This document shows, in pieces, positions 34,467 through 42,294 of a stretch of 64,000 nt of DNA. How positions within the stretch are numbered: position 1 is the first letter of the stretch; each line of letters starts with the position of its first letter. The position numbers and the translations under genes were made by a program. The DNA is taken from contig CAWJPW010000010.1 in the NCBI GenBank assembly GCA_963844845.1, positions 310,001-374,000 of the forward strand, given 5' to 3'. Source of the DNA: CAWJPW01 sp963844845 (lineage in GTDB: Bacteria; Acidobacteriota; Thermoanaerobaculia; Thermoanaerobaculales; Sulfomarinibacteraceae). Below the pieces are notes generated by a model, which was not told where the DNA came from, ran no database searches, and saw nothing but the letters and a program-made list of their open reading frames with translations.

Positions 34467-35165
34467 TCAGGGGGTACGGACGACGAGGTCGTCGAAGGCC
34501 ACCCGGGTGACTCCCCTCGAGCCACCCCCTGCTGAGAAGCCCACGTCGCCTCGATCGAGCTCACCGTCGGTGGCACTCGCCACCTCGTGCCCGTTGACGA
34601 AGAAGGTCAGCCGATCGCCGACGCAGTCCAGACGAAGCTGCACCGGGCCCTCGCCGAGCGGCTCCGTTTGGGCCTTGGCCAGCACCGTCTGGTCCGGGTC
34701 GTAGCGCAGAATCCGCACCGAGCCGTCCTTCTCGACGTCGGCGGCGTAGTTGGCGCGGCCGTCCTCGCTGACTCGGCACAGCACCCCTATCCCCCCTCCG
34801 TCGGGCAGGCTCAACGGTGTCGCCGTCACCTCGATACGACCATCGGCGAAGGGCTTGCCCGTCATCCGGCCCATCGACGCGACGTACTCCTCCTTGGCGT
34901 TGTCCACCCAGATCTCGTAGTGGCCGTCGCGGTAGTCGGCGCCCCGGCTGCCCACGTCCTTGTGGATGAAGCCGCTCTCGGGATTTGAGAAGTCATCGCT
35001 GAACAAGACGCCACTTGCGGTGGTGCCGGCGTCGCCCAGGCGCGGCGACGCCTGGTGGCGGTCACCGGCGACCGTCGCCTCGTGATCACCGGGCCCCGAG
35101 CAGGCAGCCGACGCCGCAACCAGGGCAACCGTGAGCCAAAACATCACCGATCCTCTCGTGCGCAT
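34467..35165 (-). CDS. Lipoprotein with LamG/3-keto-disaccharide-hydrolase-like domain
   Basis: 232 aa. Lipobox AASAAC near residues 17-22. The rest is a beta-sandwich of the concanavalin type: LFSDDFSNPESGF, YRDGHYEIWV, GRIEVTATPLSLPDGGGIGVLCRV, NYAADVEKDGSVRILRY, RLDCVGDRLTFFVNGHEVASATD, DVGFSAGG. Likely binds sugars or cell-surface polymer on the outer face of the membrane. GAGGAGG precedes the ATG. Ends 4 bp from the convergent cytochrome gene. Confidence 0.75.
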   Translation of the reverse strand: MRTRGSVMFWLTVALVAASAACSGPGDHEATVAGDRHQASPRLGDAGTTASGVLFSDDFSNPESGFIHKDVGSRGADYRDGHYEIWVDNAKEEYVASMGRMTGKPFADGRIEVTATPLSLPDGGGIGVLCRVSEDGRANYAADVEKDGSVRILRYDPDQTVLAKAQTEPLGEGPVQLRLDCVGDRLTFFVNGHEVASATDGELDRGDVGFSAGGGSRGVTRVAFDDLVVRTP

Positions 35166-35526
35166 GGAGAGCCTCCTCGCAGTCGCGCGATTTCTCGTAC
35201 CGCCGCCCAGGCGGGCGCCGTTCGTCTTCCTCACACATTCCCTCCAACATCCGAGTCATGAGACATGATCCCATTCAGTATGCCACAACGGGGTTACGGC
35301 GATGCCCGCATAGCCGCCGTGAGCTCTCCGCTTCATCAGAAATGAGTTAGAATCGCGAAAGTGCCCGCTCAATGAAGGCATGACGTGGAGCGTCGGGCCG
35401 GAACCCGCAGCCCGAGGAGGCGGCAATCACCACACGACATCGCCTACACCGCGGTCAACGACGCGCCGGTCGAGGAATGGCCGGTCTGTGGGCAGAAGTG
35501 GGCCTGAACGCCAGAGACCCGGCCCC
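35166..35526. other. Divergent intergenic region, no gene seen
   Basis: 361 bp between the lipoprotein gene and the divergent kinase gene. A possible -10 (TAGAAT, 35348-35353) for the kinase lacks a recognisable -35. Part of it reads as an extension of the kinase frame, but the codons look unselected. Confidence 0.4.
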
Positions 35527-38127
35527 ATGAGCCTGCAACCCGGTTCCAGCCTGGGGCGGTACCTGGTCACGGCGTCCCTCGGGGCGGGCGGCATGGGGGT
35601 GGTGTGGCGGGCGGTGGACTCGAGCCTCGGCCGCGAGGTGGCGCTCAAGGTACTGCCCGAGGAGATCGCGGATGACAGCGAGCGGCATGCCCGCTTCGAG
35701 CGTGAGGCGAAGCTGCTGGCGTCGTTGAACCATGCCAACATCGCGACGCTGTACGGTATCGAGCACCTGGAGGACACCGAGCACAAAGGCCCTGCCTCCC
35801 ACGTCCTGGTGATGGAGCTGGTGGAGGGCGAGGGGCTCGACGAGCGCATTGCCCGGGGACCGATGTCCCAGGACGAGGCCATCGCCATCGCGCTCCAGGT
35901 CGCCTCCGGGCTGGCTGTCGCCCACGAGCGCGGCATTGTGCACCGCGACCTCAAGCCGGCCAACGTGAGGATCCGCAGCGATGGCACCGTCAAGGTGCTG
36001 GACTTCGGCCTCGCCAAGGCCTGGCAGGACGATCCCGACGGGACTGATCTCGCCCACACGCCCACGATCACCGCCCGCCACAGCTTCGCCGGAGCCATGG
36101 TGGGAACCGCCGCATACATGGCCCCAGAGCAGGCCCGCGGGCGAGCGGTGGACCACCGCGCCGACATCTGGTCGTTCGGTTGCCTGCTATTCGAGATGCT
36201 CACCGGTAGGCAGGCCTACACCGGCGACACCATCTCCGACACGGTCGCGGCCATCCTCAAGGACCAGCCGCGCTGGGACCTGCTGCCGCCCGGCCTCGAC
36301 CCGGCGGTGCGGCGTGTGCTGCGCCGGTGCCTCGCCAAGGACCCCGACCGCCGCTACCACCACCTCGCCGACGTCCGCCTCGAGCTGCTCGAGCTGACCG
36401 ATGCCGATGCGCCCCGCACCACAGAGCCGCGGCGCCGGGCTCGTCGGGGCCGGCTCGTCTGGGTGCTCTCGGTGCTCACCTCCATGGTCGTCGCCGCGGT
36501 CGGAGCATGGGTGCTGCTGCGGGGGCCAGCCACACCACTTCCCACCTACCGGACCCTCACCTTCCGCAACGGCTGTGTCAGCTCGGCGCGGTTTGCTCCC
36601 GACGGCGAGACCGTGGTCTTTGGCATGGCCACCCGCGAGCACCCCCTGGCCCTGTATTCCACGCGGGCGAACAGCATCGAGTCCCGCCGCCTCGATCTCC
36701 CAGAGGCGGACGTGCTCGGGATTGCCAGAGACGGCCGCATGGCGATCCTCCTCGGGCGCCATCGCGAGGGCTCCTGGGTGAGCGTCGGCACCCTCGCCGA
36801 GGCCGACGTCGCCGGCGGGGCGCCCCGCTCTCTCCTGGAGCGCACCAATGATGGCGCCATCTCACCAGATGGACGCGCCATCGCGGCGGTGCACGAGGTG
36901 GGGTCGGTGCAGCGTCTCGACTACCCCCTCGGCAATGCGCTGTTCGAGACGCACGGCTGGATCAGCCACGTCAGCATCTCGCCCGACGGCCGGCGGGTGG
37001 CGTTCCTCCACCACCCCTTCTACGGCGACGACCGGGGGCTGCCGATGCTGGCCGAGCCCGACGGGACGGTCCGCAAGCTCGCCCCGGCAACGTCCAGCTC
37101 CCTGCAGGGGCTGGCCTGGTCGCCCGACGGGACCGAGGTCTGGTACTCCGAGTACGTCTTCGGCCTCGGCGGCGTCCTCTGGTCGGTGAAGCCGGGCCAC
37201 CAGCCGGTTGCGCTCCTCCACTCACCTGTGTCCGTCCGCATCCAGGACGTCGCTGACGACGGCCGTGTGCTCCTCGTCGCCAGCGACACCCGGGCCGAGA
37301 TCGTCGGCCGACTCGGCGGCCAGGAGCGCGAGCGACGCTACGAAGGCTGGAACGACGACTCTATCGGCGGCATCTCCGCCGACGGCACCCTGTTTGCGGG
37401 CAACGAGCAGCAGAGTAACGAGGAGGGGGAGTACACCGCCTTCGTGCGGGCGGCCGACGGCTCTGCACCGGTGCGCCTGGGCCTCGGTGAGGTCATCGGC
37501 ATGAGCCCCGACGGAGCCTGGGTGTTCACCCACAGGCTGACGAGCGAGCGGACCCGGCTGACGCTCTTCCCCACCGGTCCGGCACGGCCGCGGACTATCG
37601 ATCTCGGCGGCGTCACTCCGGCAGGCATCGGGATGCCGGCCCTCACCTGCTCGCTGGACGGCCGCTGGGCGGCCTTCACCGGGTTCACGCACACGACCGA
37701 GCCGCAGGTGTACCTCCTGGATCTCGCGACCGATACCTTGCGGGCCGTGGGCCCGCCGGGATCGCAGGCCCCGATCCTCGCACCGGACGGCACCCGCTTG
37801 GTGGCGCGAACGGCCGACGGCGTGGTGGCGGTCTACCCGGTGAAGGGCGGCCCGGCAGCTCCCGTGCCGGGGCTGCTCCCCCGCGAGGTCCCGCTCCAGT
37901 GGTCTCGCGACGGCCGCTGGCTGCTCGTCTGGGACCAGGTGTTTCCAGCGAAGATCTACCGGGTCCGGGTCAGCGACGGACAGCGCGAGCGAGCGGTGAC
38001 CATCATGCCCGCCGATCCGGCCGGCGTCCTTTACGGTCAGATTCTCCTCAGCCCCGGAGCCGAGCACTACGTCTACCGCTACCGCCGCGACCTCAACACC
38101 CTGTACCTGGTGGAGGATCTTCGCTGA
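35527..38127 (+). CDS. Ser/Thr protein kinase with PD40 beta-propeller sensor
   Basis: 866 aa. Kinase domain (1-295): GAGGMGVVWRA, VALKVLPEE, HRDLKPANVRI, DFGLA, AAYMAPEQARG. One membrane helix (about 315-335). The rest is a WD40/PD40 TolB-like propeller with repeats such as SPDGRRVAFLH and SPDGTEVWYSE. This is the common Acidobacteria layout where an exported propeller is joined to a cytosolic kinase. ATG chosen at the MSLQPGSSLGRY start; no ribosome site is evident. Confidence 0.94.
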   Translation: MSLQPGSSLGRYLVTASLGAGGMGVVWRAVDSSLGREVALKVLPEEIADDSERHARFEREAKLLASLNHANIATLYGIEHLEDTEHKGPASHVLVMELVEGEGLDERIARGPMSQDEAIAIALQVASGLAVAHERGIVHRDLKPANVRIRSDGTVKVLDFGLAKAWQDDPDGTDLAHTPTITARHSFAGAMVGTAAYMAPEQARGRAVDHRADIWSFGCLLFEMLTGRQAYTGDTISDTVAAILKDQPRWDLLPPGLDPAVRRVLRRCLAKDPDRRYHHLADVRLELLELTDADAPRTTEPRRRARRGRLVWVLSVLTSMVVAAVGAWVLLRGPATPLPTYRTLTFRNGCVSSARFAPDGETVVFGMATREHPLALYSTRANSIESRRLDLPEADVLGIARDGRMAILLGRHREGSWVSVGTLAEADVAGGAPRSLLERTNDGAISPDGRAIAAVHEVGSVQRLDYPLGNALFETHGWISHVSISPDGRRVAFLHHPFYGDDRGLPMLAEPDGTVRKLAPATSSSLQGLAWSPDGTEVWYSEYVFGLGGVLWSVKPGHQPVALLHSPVSVRIQDVADDGRVLLVASDTRAEIVGRLGGQERERRYEGWNDDSIGGISADGTLFAGNEQQSNEEGEYTAFVRAADGSAPVRLGLGEVIGMSPDGAWVFTHRLTSERTRLTLFPTGPARPRTIDLGGVTPAGIGMPALTCSLDGRWAAFTGFTHTTEPQVYLLDLATDTLRAVGPPGSQAPILAPDGTRLVARTADGVVAVYPVKGGPAAPVPGLLPREVPLQWSRDGRWLLVWDQVFPAKIYRVRVSDGQRERAVTIMPADPAGVLYGQILLSPGAEHYVYRYRRDLNTLYLVEDLR

Positions 38128-38175
38128 GGCGCCGCTGGCAGCGCTCTCCACAGGCCGTCGCGGGGGCCGAACCGC

Positions 38176-38676
38176 TTACCCAGCCGCGGCGGCGTCAGCC
38201 ACCTCGAGCACCCCTGCCTGGAAGCGGTCGTCCGCCTCCGCGACCTCGCGCATGGCCCGTCCCACTCCCCCGGAGAACAACCGGGCCATGAGGCCGATGT
38301 TCATCTTGGCCAGCCACACCGAGCCGTCAGCCCTCTCGTAGACTGCCCAGGTACACGGCATGATGCCCGCCATCTCGGGCCGTTCGGCGAGCACCCGGCT
38401 GGCGATTCCGGAGTTGCACACGAAGAACAGCCGCACCTGCGTCAGCCCTGCCGGTGCATGACCCTTGTCGGCCAGCTTGCGGAGCATGTCGAGGCTGGGC
38501 ATCGGAAGGCTCCATCCGTCGCTGCTCCCCACCACTGCCTCGACCGCGCGGCATGTCGCATCGAACGACCGCGCTATCGGCAGGGCGACGACCATCCTCC
38601 TCTGCATCAGTAGGATCATTGTCGTCATCGTCATCAAGACGCCCACGGAGATTCCCAGAAGCACAGCTATCGCCAT
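38176..38676 (-). CDS. DUF302 protein with N-terminal membrane anchor
   Basis: 166 aa. One membrane helix (about 4-24, VLLGISVGVLMTMTTMILLM) followed by a DUF302 domain (FDATCRAVEAVVGSSDGWSLP, FFVCNSGIASRVLAERPEMAGIMPCTWAVYERADGSVWLAKMN). DUF302 proteins are often linked to thiosulfate or cytochrome systems; no such partner is adjacent. Convergent with the kinase gene. GAGGAGAAG before the ATG. Confidence 0.85.
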   Translation of the reverse strand: MAIAVLLGISVGVLMTMTTMILLMQRRMVVALPIARSFDATCRAVEAVVGSSDGWSLPMPSLDMLRKLADKGHAPAGLTQVRLFFVCNSGIASRVLAERPEMAGIMPCTWAVYERADGSVWLAKMNIGLMARLFSGGVGRAMREVAEADDRFQAGVLEVADAAAAG

Positions 38677-38760
38677 AATCTTCTCCTCATAAATAATTAT
38701 AGCGGTATATAGCGATGTATTCGAGCCACCCTCCACAGGTGTGGAGCCGACCACCGGCTG

Positions 38761-40752
38761 TCACAGCAGGCTGTGGCCGTCGAGGTTTCCGTCCGCCGGA
38801 ACCCCGAGGGCATCCAGCACGGTGGCGGTGACGTCGCACAGGTTGGGCCGCCCACCGGTGCGGAGAGGACGGTTGGCGAGGAGAATCCCGGGAAGCACCT
38901 CGGAGGCCATGCAGTGGTCGCCGCTCCACTTGGCATCGTTGGTGGCGAAGAGGACGTTGGGGATCTGCCCGAGCGCGGTCTGCCACGAACCGCGCCAGCC
39001 GCGCTCGTAGCCGAGCACGAGATCAGGCGCCTCGGCTACGCGCGGCCCCGAGTAGCACGAGGTCGCCGCCAGCGCCGTGCGCACGGCGCGCGTTCCCGTC
39101 TCCGGATCCGTGACACGCTCGAGGCCGTCCACGAGCTCGGCCACCAGCGCCGGCACCTCGGTATCCGCCACGATCCCCTGACCTTCGCGCCCACGCCGGT
39201 TGACGTACAGGCCGTTGAGGCCGTACGCGTAGGCCCTGGTCCGTGACCAGTCCACGCCGCGCAGGAAGTCTCCGGCGCCACGCCACCGTCCCGGCCGCAG
39301 CTTCAGGTACCCCGCCTCCCGGAGCCAGCTGTTGACGTGGAAGGCCCGGTAGAAGGGGCTGAAGCCGTGATCGGAGATGGCCAGCAGCAGGGTATGCTCG
39401 TCCGCCGCCTGCAGCGCCCTGGCCAGCAGCTGGTCCATCTCCTGGTAGGTGGCGGAGATGGCGTTCCGGTACTCGCTCGCGAGGCTGGCGTCGTAGGCCG
39501 GGTGCCTGGGATCCTGGAGGCGCCAGAACATGTGCGAGCGCTGGTCGGTGCTGGAGATGTAGAAGAACAGCAGGCCGGCCTCGAAGCGTGCCAGCTCGTA
39601 CTCGAACAGCGCCACCTGCTCGCCGAGGAATCGAGCGTCGTCGGCCAGGAACGCCGCCTCGTCCAGGACCCCCTGGTCCAGCGCCTTGGTGTCGGCCGGC
39701 AGCCCCTTGGTGTGGAACGGCCCAAAGCGCGCCGCAAGCTCCTGCGCGTAGTCCTCCGGGGTGCTCAGAGGCATCGCCGGATCGGCCGGATCGATGTTGA
39801 CGGGGCTGACGTAGAGCTTGAAGGTCGGGCGCACCTGCTTGAGGAAGAAGCGGCAGATCCCGTGCACCGTCACCGGCGGCGCCATCGGGAACTCGACGTG
39901 CACCCAGTCGCTCCACTCGCCCTCGTTGAGCACCAGCTCGGTACCCCCGAGCGTGATCCTCGCAGCCCCGAAACGGGGGTCGCGAACCACTGTGAAGACG
40001 GCCTCGGTGGCTGGAGACTCGCGCCGAAGGGAGTTTGGAGGACCGGGGATCGCCGCGGTCACTGTCTCGCCACGCATCTCCACCGGGAAGACCCGGCCAC
40101 CGCCCAGGTCCTCACCCAGCAGCTCCAGCTCCTCCGTGTAGTACGAGAAGGTACCGTAGGTCCCCAGCACGTCGGGGGTGCCCATGCCCGAGAAGGTGCG
40201 CTGCCCGGTGGGTGAGGGCGGGAAGTTCGACGGAATCTTGAACACGGTGGCGGGTACGTCGTGGTCCTCGAGAATCTCCCAGAAGGCTCGACCACGTCGG
40301 AGGTTCTCCACCCCCCCGCCGGACAGCGGGATCCTCCAGTCGCCCAGGTCGAGGATCCGACTGGGTGGGGTGGTGCGGGAGCACGAGAGGAACGGCAGGT
40401 ATGTGGCGGGGTCACGGTGGATGAAGTCGAAGATCGCGTGGGTCCCGGGGTTGCATCCGGTGATGAAGTTGGCCCACGCCACCGGGCTCTGGGGCGGGTC
40501 ACTGGTGCCCAGGGCGCCGAAGAAACCCTCCCGCGCCACGCGCGCGAAGGTCGGCAACAGGCCGTCCCGCATCATGCCGCCGACGATCTCGGGATCCATG
40601 CCGTCGAGGCCCAGCACGATCACTCGCGTGCCCGTCTCACGGCCGGAGCGGCGGCTGCACGCCAGGTGCCCGGCACCCACCGCCGCGCACGCCGTCCCAC
40701 CGACCAGGTGGCGGCGCACGAACTCCCGTCTCGTCCACTCACCTGCGCTCAT
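38761..40752 (-). CDS. Tat-exported alkaline-phosphatase-superfamily phosphodiesterase/nucleotide pyrophosphatase
   Basis: 663 aa. TRREFVRRHL at the N-terminus is a Tat motif, followed by a hydrophobic segment and a Cys. The body is the type I phosphodiesterase/nucleotide pyrophosphatase fold: VIVLGLDGMDPEIV (metal Asp), ANFITGCNPGTH with the nucleophile Ser/Thr region, LLFFYISSTDQRSHMFW (D...H), LLLAISDHGFSPFYRAFHVNSWL (DHG, H) . Likely releases phosphate from diesters outside the cytoplasm. GGAGGTCAGG precedes the ATG. Substrate unknown. Confidence 0.9.
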   Translation of the reverse strand: MSAGEWTRREFVRRHLVGGTACAAVGAGHLACSRRSGRETGTRVIVLGLDGMDPEIVGGMMRDGLLPTFARVAREGFFGALGTSDPPQSPVAWANFITGCNPGTHAIFDFIHRDPATYLPFLSCSRTTPPSRILDLGDWRIPLSGGGVENLRRGRAFWEILEDHDVPATVFKIPSNFPPSPTGQRTFSGMGTPDVLGTYGTFSYYTEELELLGEDLGGGRVFPVEMRGETVTAAIPGPPNSLRRESPATEAVFTVVRDPRFGAARITLGGTELVLNEGEWSDWVHVEFPMAPPVTVHGICRFFLKQVRPTFKLYVSPVNIDPADPAMPLSTPEDYAQELAARFGPFHTKGLPADTKALDQGVLDEAAFLADDARFLGEQVALFEYELARFEAGLLFFYISSTDQRSHMFWRLQDPRHPAYDASLASEYRNAISATYQEMDQLLARALQAADEHTLLLAISDHGFSPFYRAFHVNSWLREAGYLKLRPGRWRGAGDFLRGVDWSRTRAYAYGLNGLYVNRRGREGQGIVADTEVPALVAELVDGLERVTDPETGTRAVRTALAATSCYSGPRVAEAPDLVLGYERGWRGSWQTALGQIPNVLFATNDAKWSGDHCMASEVLPGILLANRPLRTGGRPNLCDVTATVLDALGVPADGNLDGHSLL

Positions 40753-40764
40753 CCTGACCTCCGA

Positions 40765-40992
40765 CTAGTCGTCGCTCGACGACGTTTCGCCAGCGGCTTC
40801 CCGAGCGCGCCGCTCGAGCGCCTGGCGGTGGTGGGGCGAGCCCTCCCGCACCATGACCGTGCCGCACGACGGGCAGCGCTCCTCCATGCACGGCGTGCCC
40901 GCCCGATGCGGCACGCTACCGCCGCACTTCAGGCACACGCAGCGACCGCCCCCGCCCATCCCCCCGCAGCCTCCCCCCCGCTTGTCAGCCAT
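40765..40992 (-). CDS. Small zinc-ribbon protein of the NifX/DUF134 cluster
   Basis: 75 aa. Gly-rich start (GGGCGGMGGGGRC), then two CxxC pairs: CLKC and CPSC with intervening CMEERC, giving a zinc-ribbon. Starts inside the end of the NifX-like gene (8-bp overlap), so coupled. Many archaeal and bacterial NifX/DUF134 clusters carry a comparable short Cys4 protein. Metal binding is inferred from the cysteines only. Confidence 0.7.
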   Translation of the reverse strand: MADKRGGGCGGMGGGGRCVCLKCGGSVPHRAGTPCMEERCPSCGTVMVREGSPHHRQALERRAREAAGETSSSDD

Positions 40993-41359
40993 GGTGGTGC
41001 CCACAGTCGTGCAATCCGGGCTCCATGCAGTACGAGCCGGTCACCCGCAGCGTGCCCCCCAGGTAGCTCTCGATCATGGCGTCGGGCTCGCCGCTCTCGA
41101 CGCCCACCAGCACCTCGATGCCGTGGTGATTCAGGATGGTGCTCGCCCGCGGACCCATTCCGCCGGCCAGTACCACCGTTGCCCCCTGCGCCTTCAGCCA
41201 CATGGGGAAGACCCCGTGTCCATGCTCGGGTGGCGTGGCCACCCGCCGATCCGTGACCTTCCCGGTGTCGTCGTCGACGGTGTAAAGAGCGAACTCCTCG
41301 GCGCCGCCGAAGTGCGACGAGAACTGGTTGTCCGCAAGCGGTACCGCGATCACTGTCAT
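40985..41359 (-). CDS. NifX/NifB-like dinitrogenase cofactor-binding family protein
   Basis: 124 aa, single NifX-like (Nitro_FeMo-Co) domain: IAVPLADNQFSSHFGGAEEFALYTVDDDTGKV, then GGMGPRASTILNHHGIEVLVGVESGEPDAMIESYLGGTL. His-rich end DCGHHHG suggests metal binding. Stand-alone members of this family bind Fe-Mo or simple Fe clusters; no nif genes are seen here, so nitrogen fixation should not be assumed. AGAGGAG precedes the ATG. Sits in a four-gene cluster with a zinc-ribbon, a Gly/Arg-rich protein and a DUF134 regulator. Confidence 0.9.
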   Translation of the reverse strand: MTVIAVPLADNQFSSHFGGAEEFALYTVDDDTGKVTDRRVATPPEHGHGVFPMWLKAQGATVVLAGGMGPRASTILNHHGIEVLVGVESGEPDAMIESYLGGTLRVTGSYCMEPGLHDCGHHHG

Positions 41360-41363
41360 CGTC

Positions 41364-41579
41364 CTACTCCTCTCGTACGGCCGGCGTTTCGTACGCCGCC
41401 AGGTTCCAGGCTCCGCGAAGGCGCCGCCGCAGCGGACCCTCGCACTCTTCGTTGCGGCCCCAACCGCCGCCACGCCCGCGGCCGCCGCCCCAGCAACGAC
41501 CGCGGCCGCCGCCCCGGGGGCGGCCACGATTGCCGGCCCCGCTCCGGGGCCCGCCGCCGGCTCGCCTGTCCTCGTTCAT
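41364..41579 (-). CDS. Gly/Arg-rich small protein (DUF5320-like)
   Basis: 71 aa. Composition is dominated by Gly and Arg (GGGRGRCWGGGRGRGGGWGR) with two Cys and an acidic NEECEG patch. Such proteins (DUF5320) sit in NifX/DUF134 clusters in other bacteria. AGGAGGT at good spacing before the ATG supports that it is translated. It ends 4 bp before the NifX start. Confidence 0.65.
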   Translation of the reverse strand: MNEDRRAGGGPRSGAGNRGRPRGGGRGRCWGGGRGRGGGWGRNEECEGPLRRRLRGAWNLAAYETPAVREE

Positions 41580-41598
41580 ACCGCACCTCCTGTCGTCG

Positions 41599-42012
41599 TC
41601 AGCCAGTGGATCCACCTCGATCGTCACCCTCGCCGCTCGCCCACTGACGGCGCCGACAGCAGCAGCCCCGCCCCCGCCGTCGCCCGCCCTCGTGGACCGG
41701 GCACGGAAGTGGTTCGGGCTCGGCCTCCACCACCGGTCCGTCGCCGAGCACCAGCGCCTGCTCTTCCAGCAGCGCCTGCGCCACGGTGGTGCGCCCGCGG
41801 TTGAGGATTCGCGCGAAGGTGGCGCGTGACACACCCATGCGCTGGGCCGCCGCCTCCTGGTAGAGGCCCTCGACGTCGGCCAAGCGGATGGCCTCCAGCT
41901 CGTCCAGCGCAAGGACCGCCACCTCGAAGTCGCGCCCGGGGCGCCCGATGGGCCGGAACCCTCTGCCACCGAAGCGGCAGCGGATGCGGCGGGGCTGAGT
42001 GGGTCGCGCCAT
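41599..42012 (-). CDS. DUF134 family DNA-binding protein
   Basis: 137 aa. The DUF134 body is clear: RIRCRFGGRGFRPIGRPGRDFEVAVLALDELEAIRLADVEGLYQEAAAQRMGVSRATFARILNRGRTTVAQALLE. This contains a sigma-70 region-4-like helix-turn-helix, so it is probably the regulator of the cluster. The end is unusual: GCCCRRRQW Cys/Arg-rich. An imperfect palindrome (gaacatatgctc) lies just upstream of the ATG and could be its operator. Confidence 0.85.
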   Translation of the reverse strand: MARPTQPRRIRCRFGGRGFRPIGRPGRDFEVAVLALDELEAIRLADVEGLYQEAAAQRMGVSRATFARILNRGRTTVAQALLEEQALVLGDGPVVEAEPEPLPCPVHEGGRRRGRGCCCRRRQWASGEGDDRGGSTG

Positions 42013-42017
42013 GTATC

Positions 42018-42029
42018 GAACATATGCTC
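42018..42029. promoter_or_regulatory. Palindrome upstream of the DUF134 gene
   Basis: GAACATATGCTC is an 11-of-12-type palindrome about 5 bp in front of the DUF134 start. Possible self-operator; a short AT-rich site in GC-rich DNA could also be chance. Confidence 0.3.
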
Positions 42030-42294
42030 ATAACCAATTCTCGTCAACCCGCGCACAAGATCTTCCTGCCATGCCTCCTGCTCTGGGGGCAGTCACGCAT
42101 ATCCGTTCAGGTGTCGAGAGGTGCTCCGACGAAGACCGACGCACGAGGCCCTGGATCGGCGGGCCTCCCCGCGGCCCGCACCGGTAGGAGTCGGGCGCGC
42201 CTCGCCAATCGTCCCCACCCCGTCGTTCCTCGCCGGCGCCTGCTGGCGCCCCCGCTGCCGGCCGTCCACCTGGCTCAGGTGGTACCCTGAGACC

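Noticed and set aside
39337..40215. Long plus-strand frame opposite the phosphodiesterase gene
   Set aside because: Antisense shadow without ribosome site or protein-like pattern.
40985..41359. Nitrogen fixation locus
   Set aside because: A lone NifX-like protein with DUF134 is not evidence of nitrogenase; no nifHDK or nifB with radical SAM domain is present.
42030..42294. SAM, SAH or cobalamin riboswitch upstream of metH
   Set aside because: None of the conserved core sequences of these classes could be found in the 260 bp upstream.
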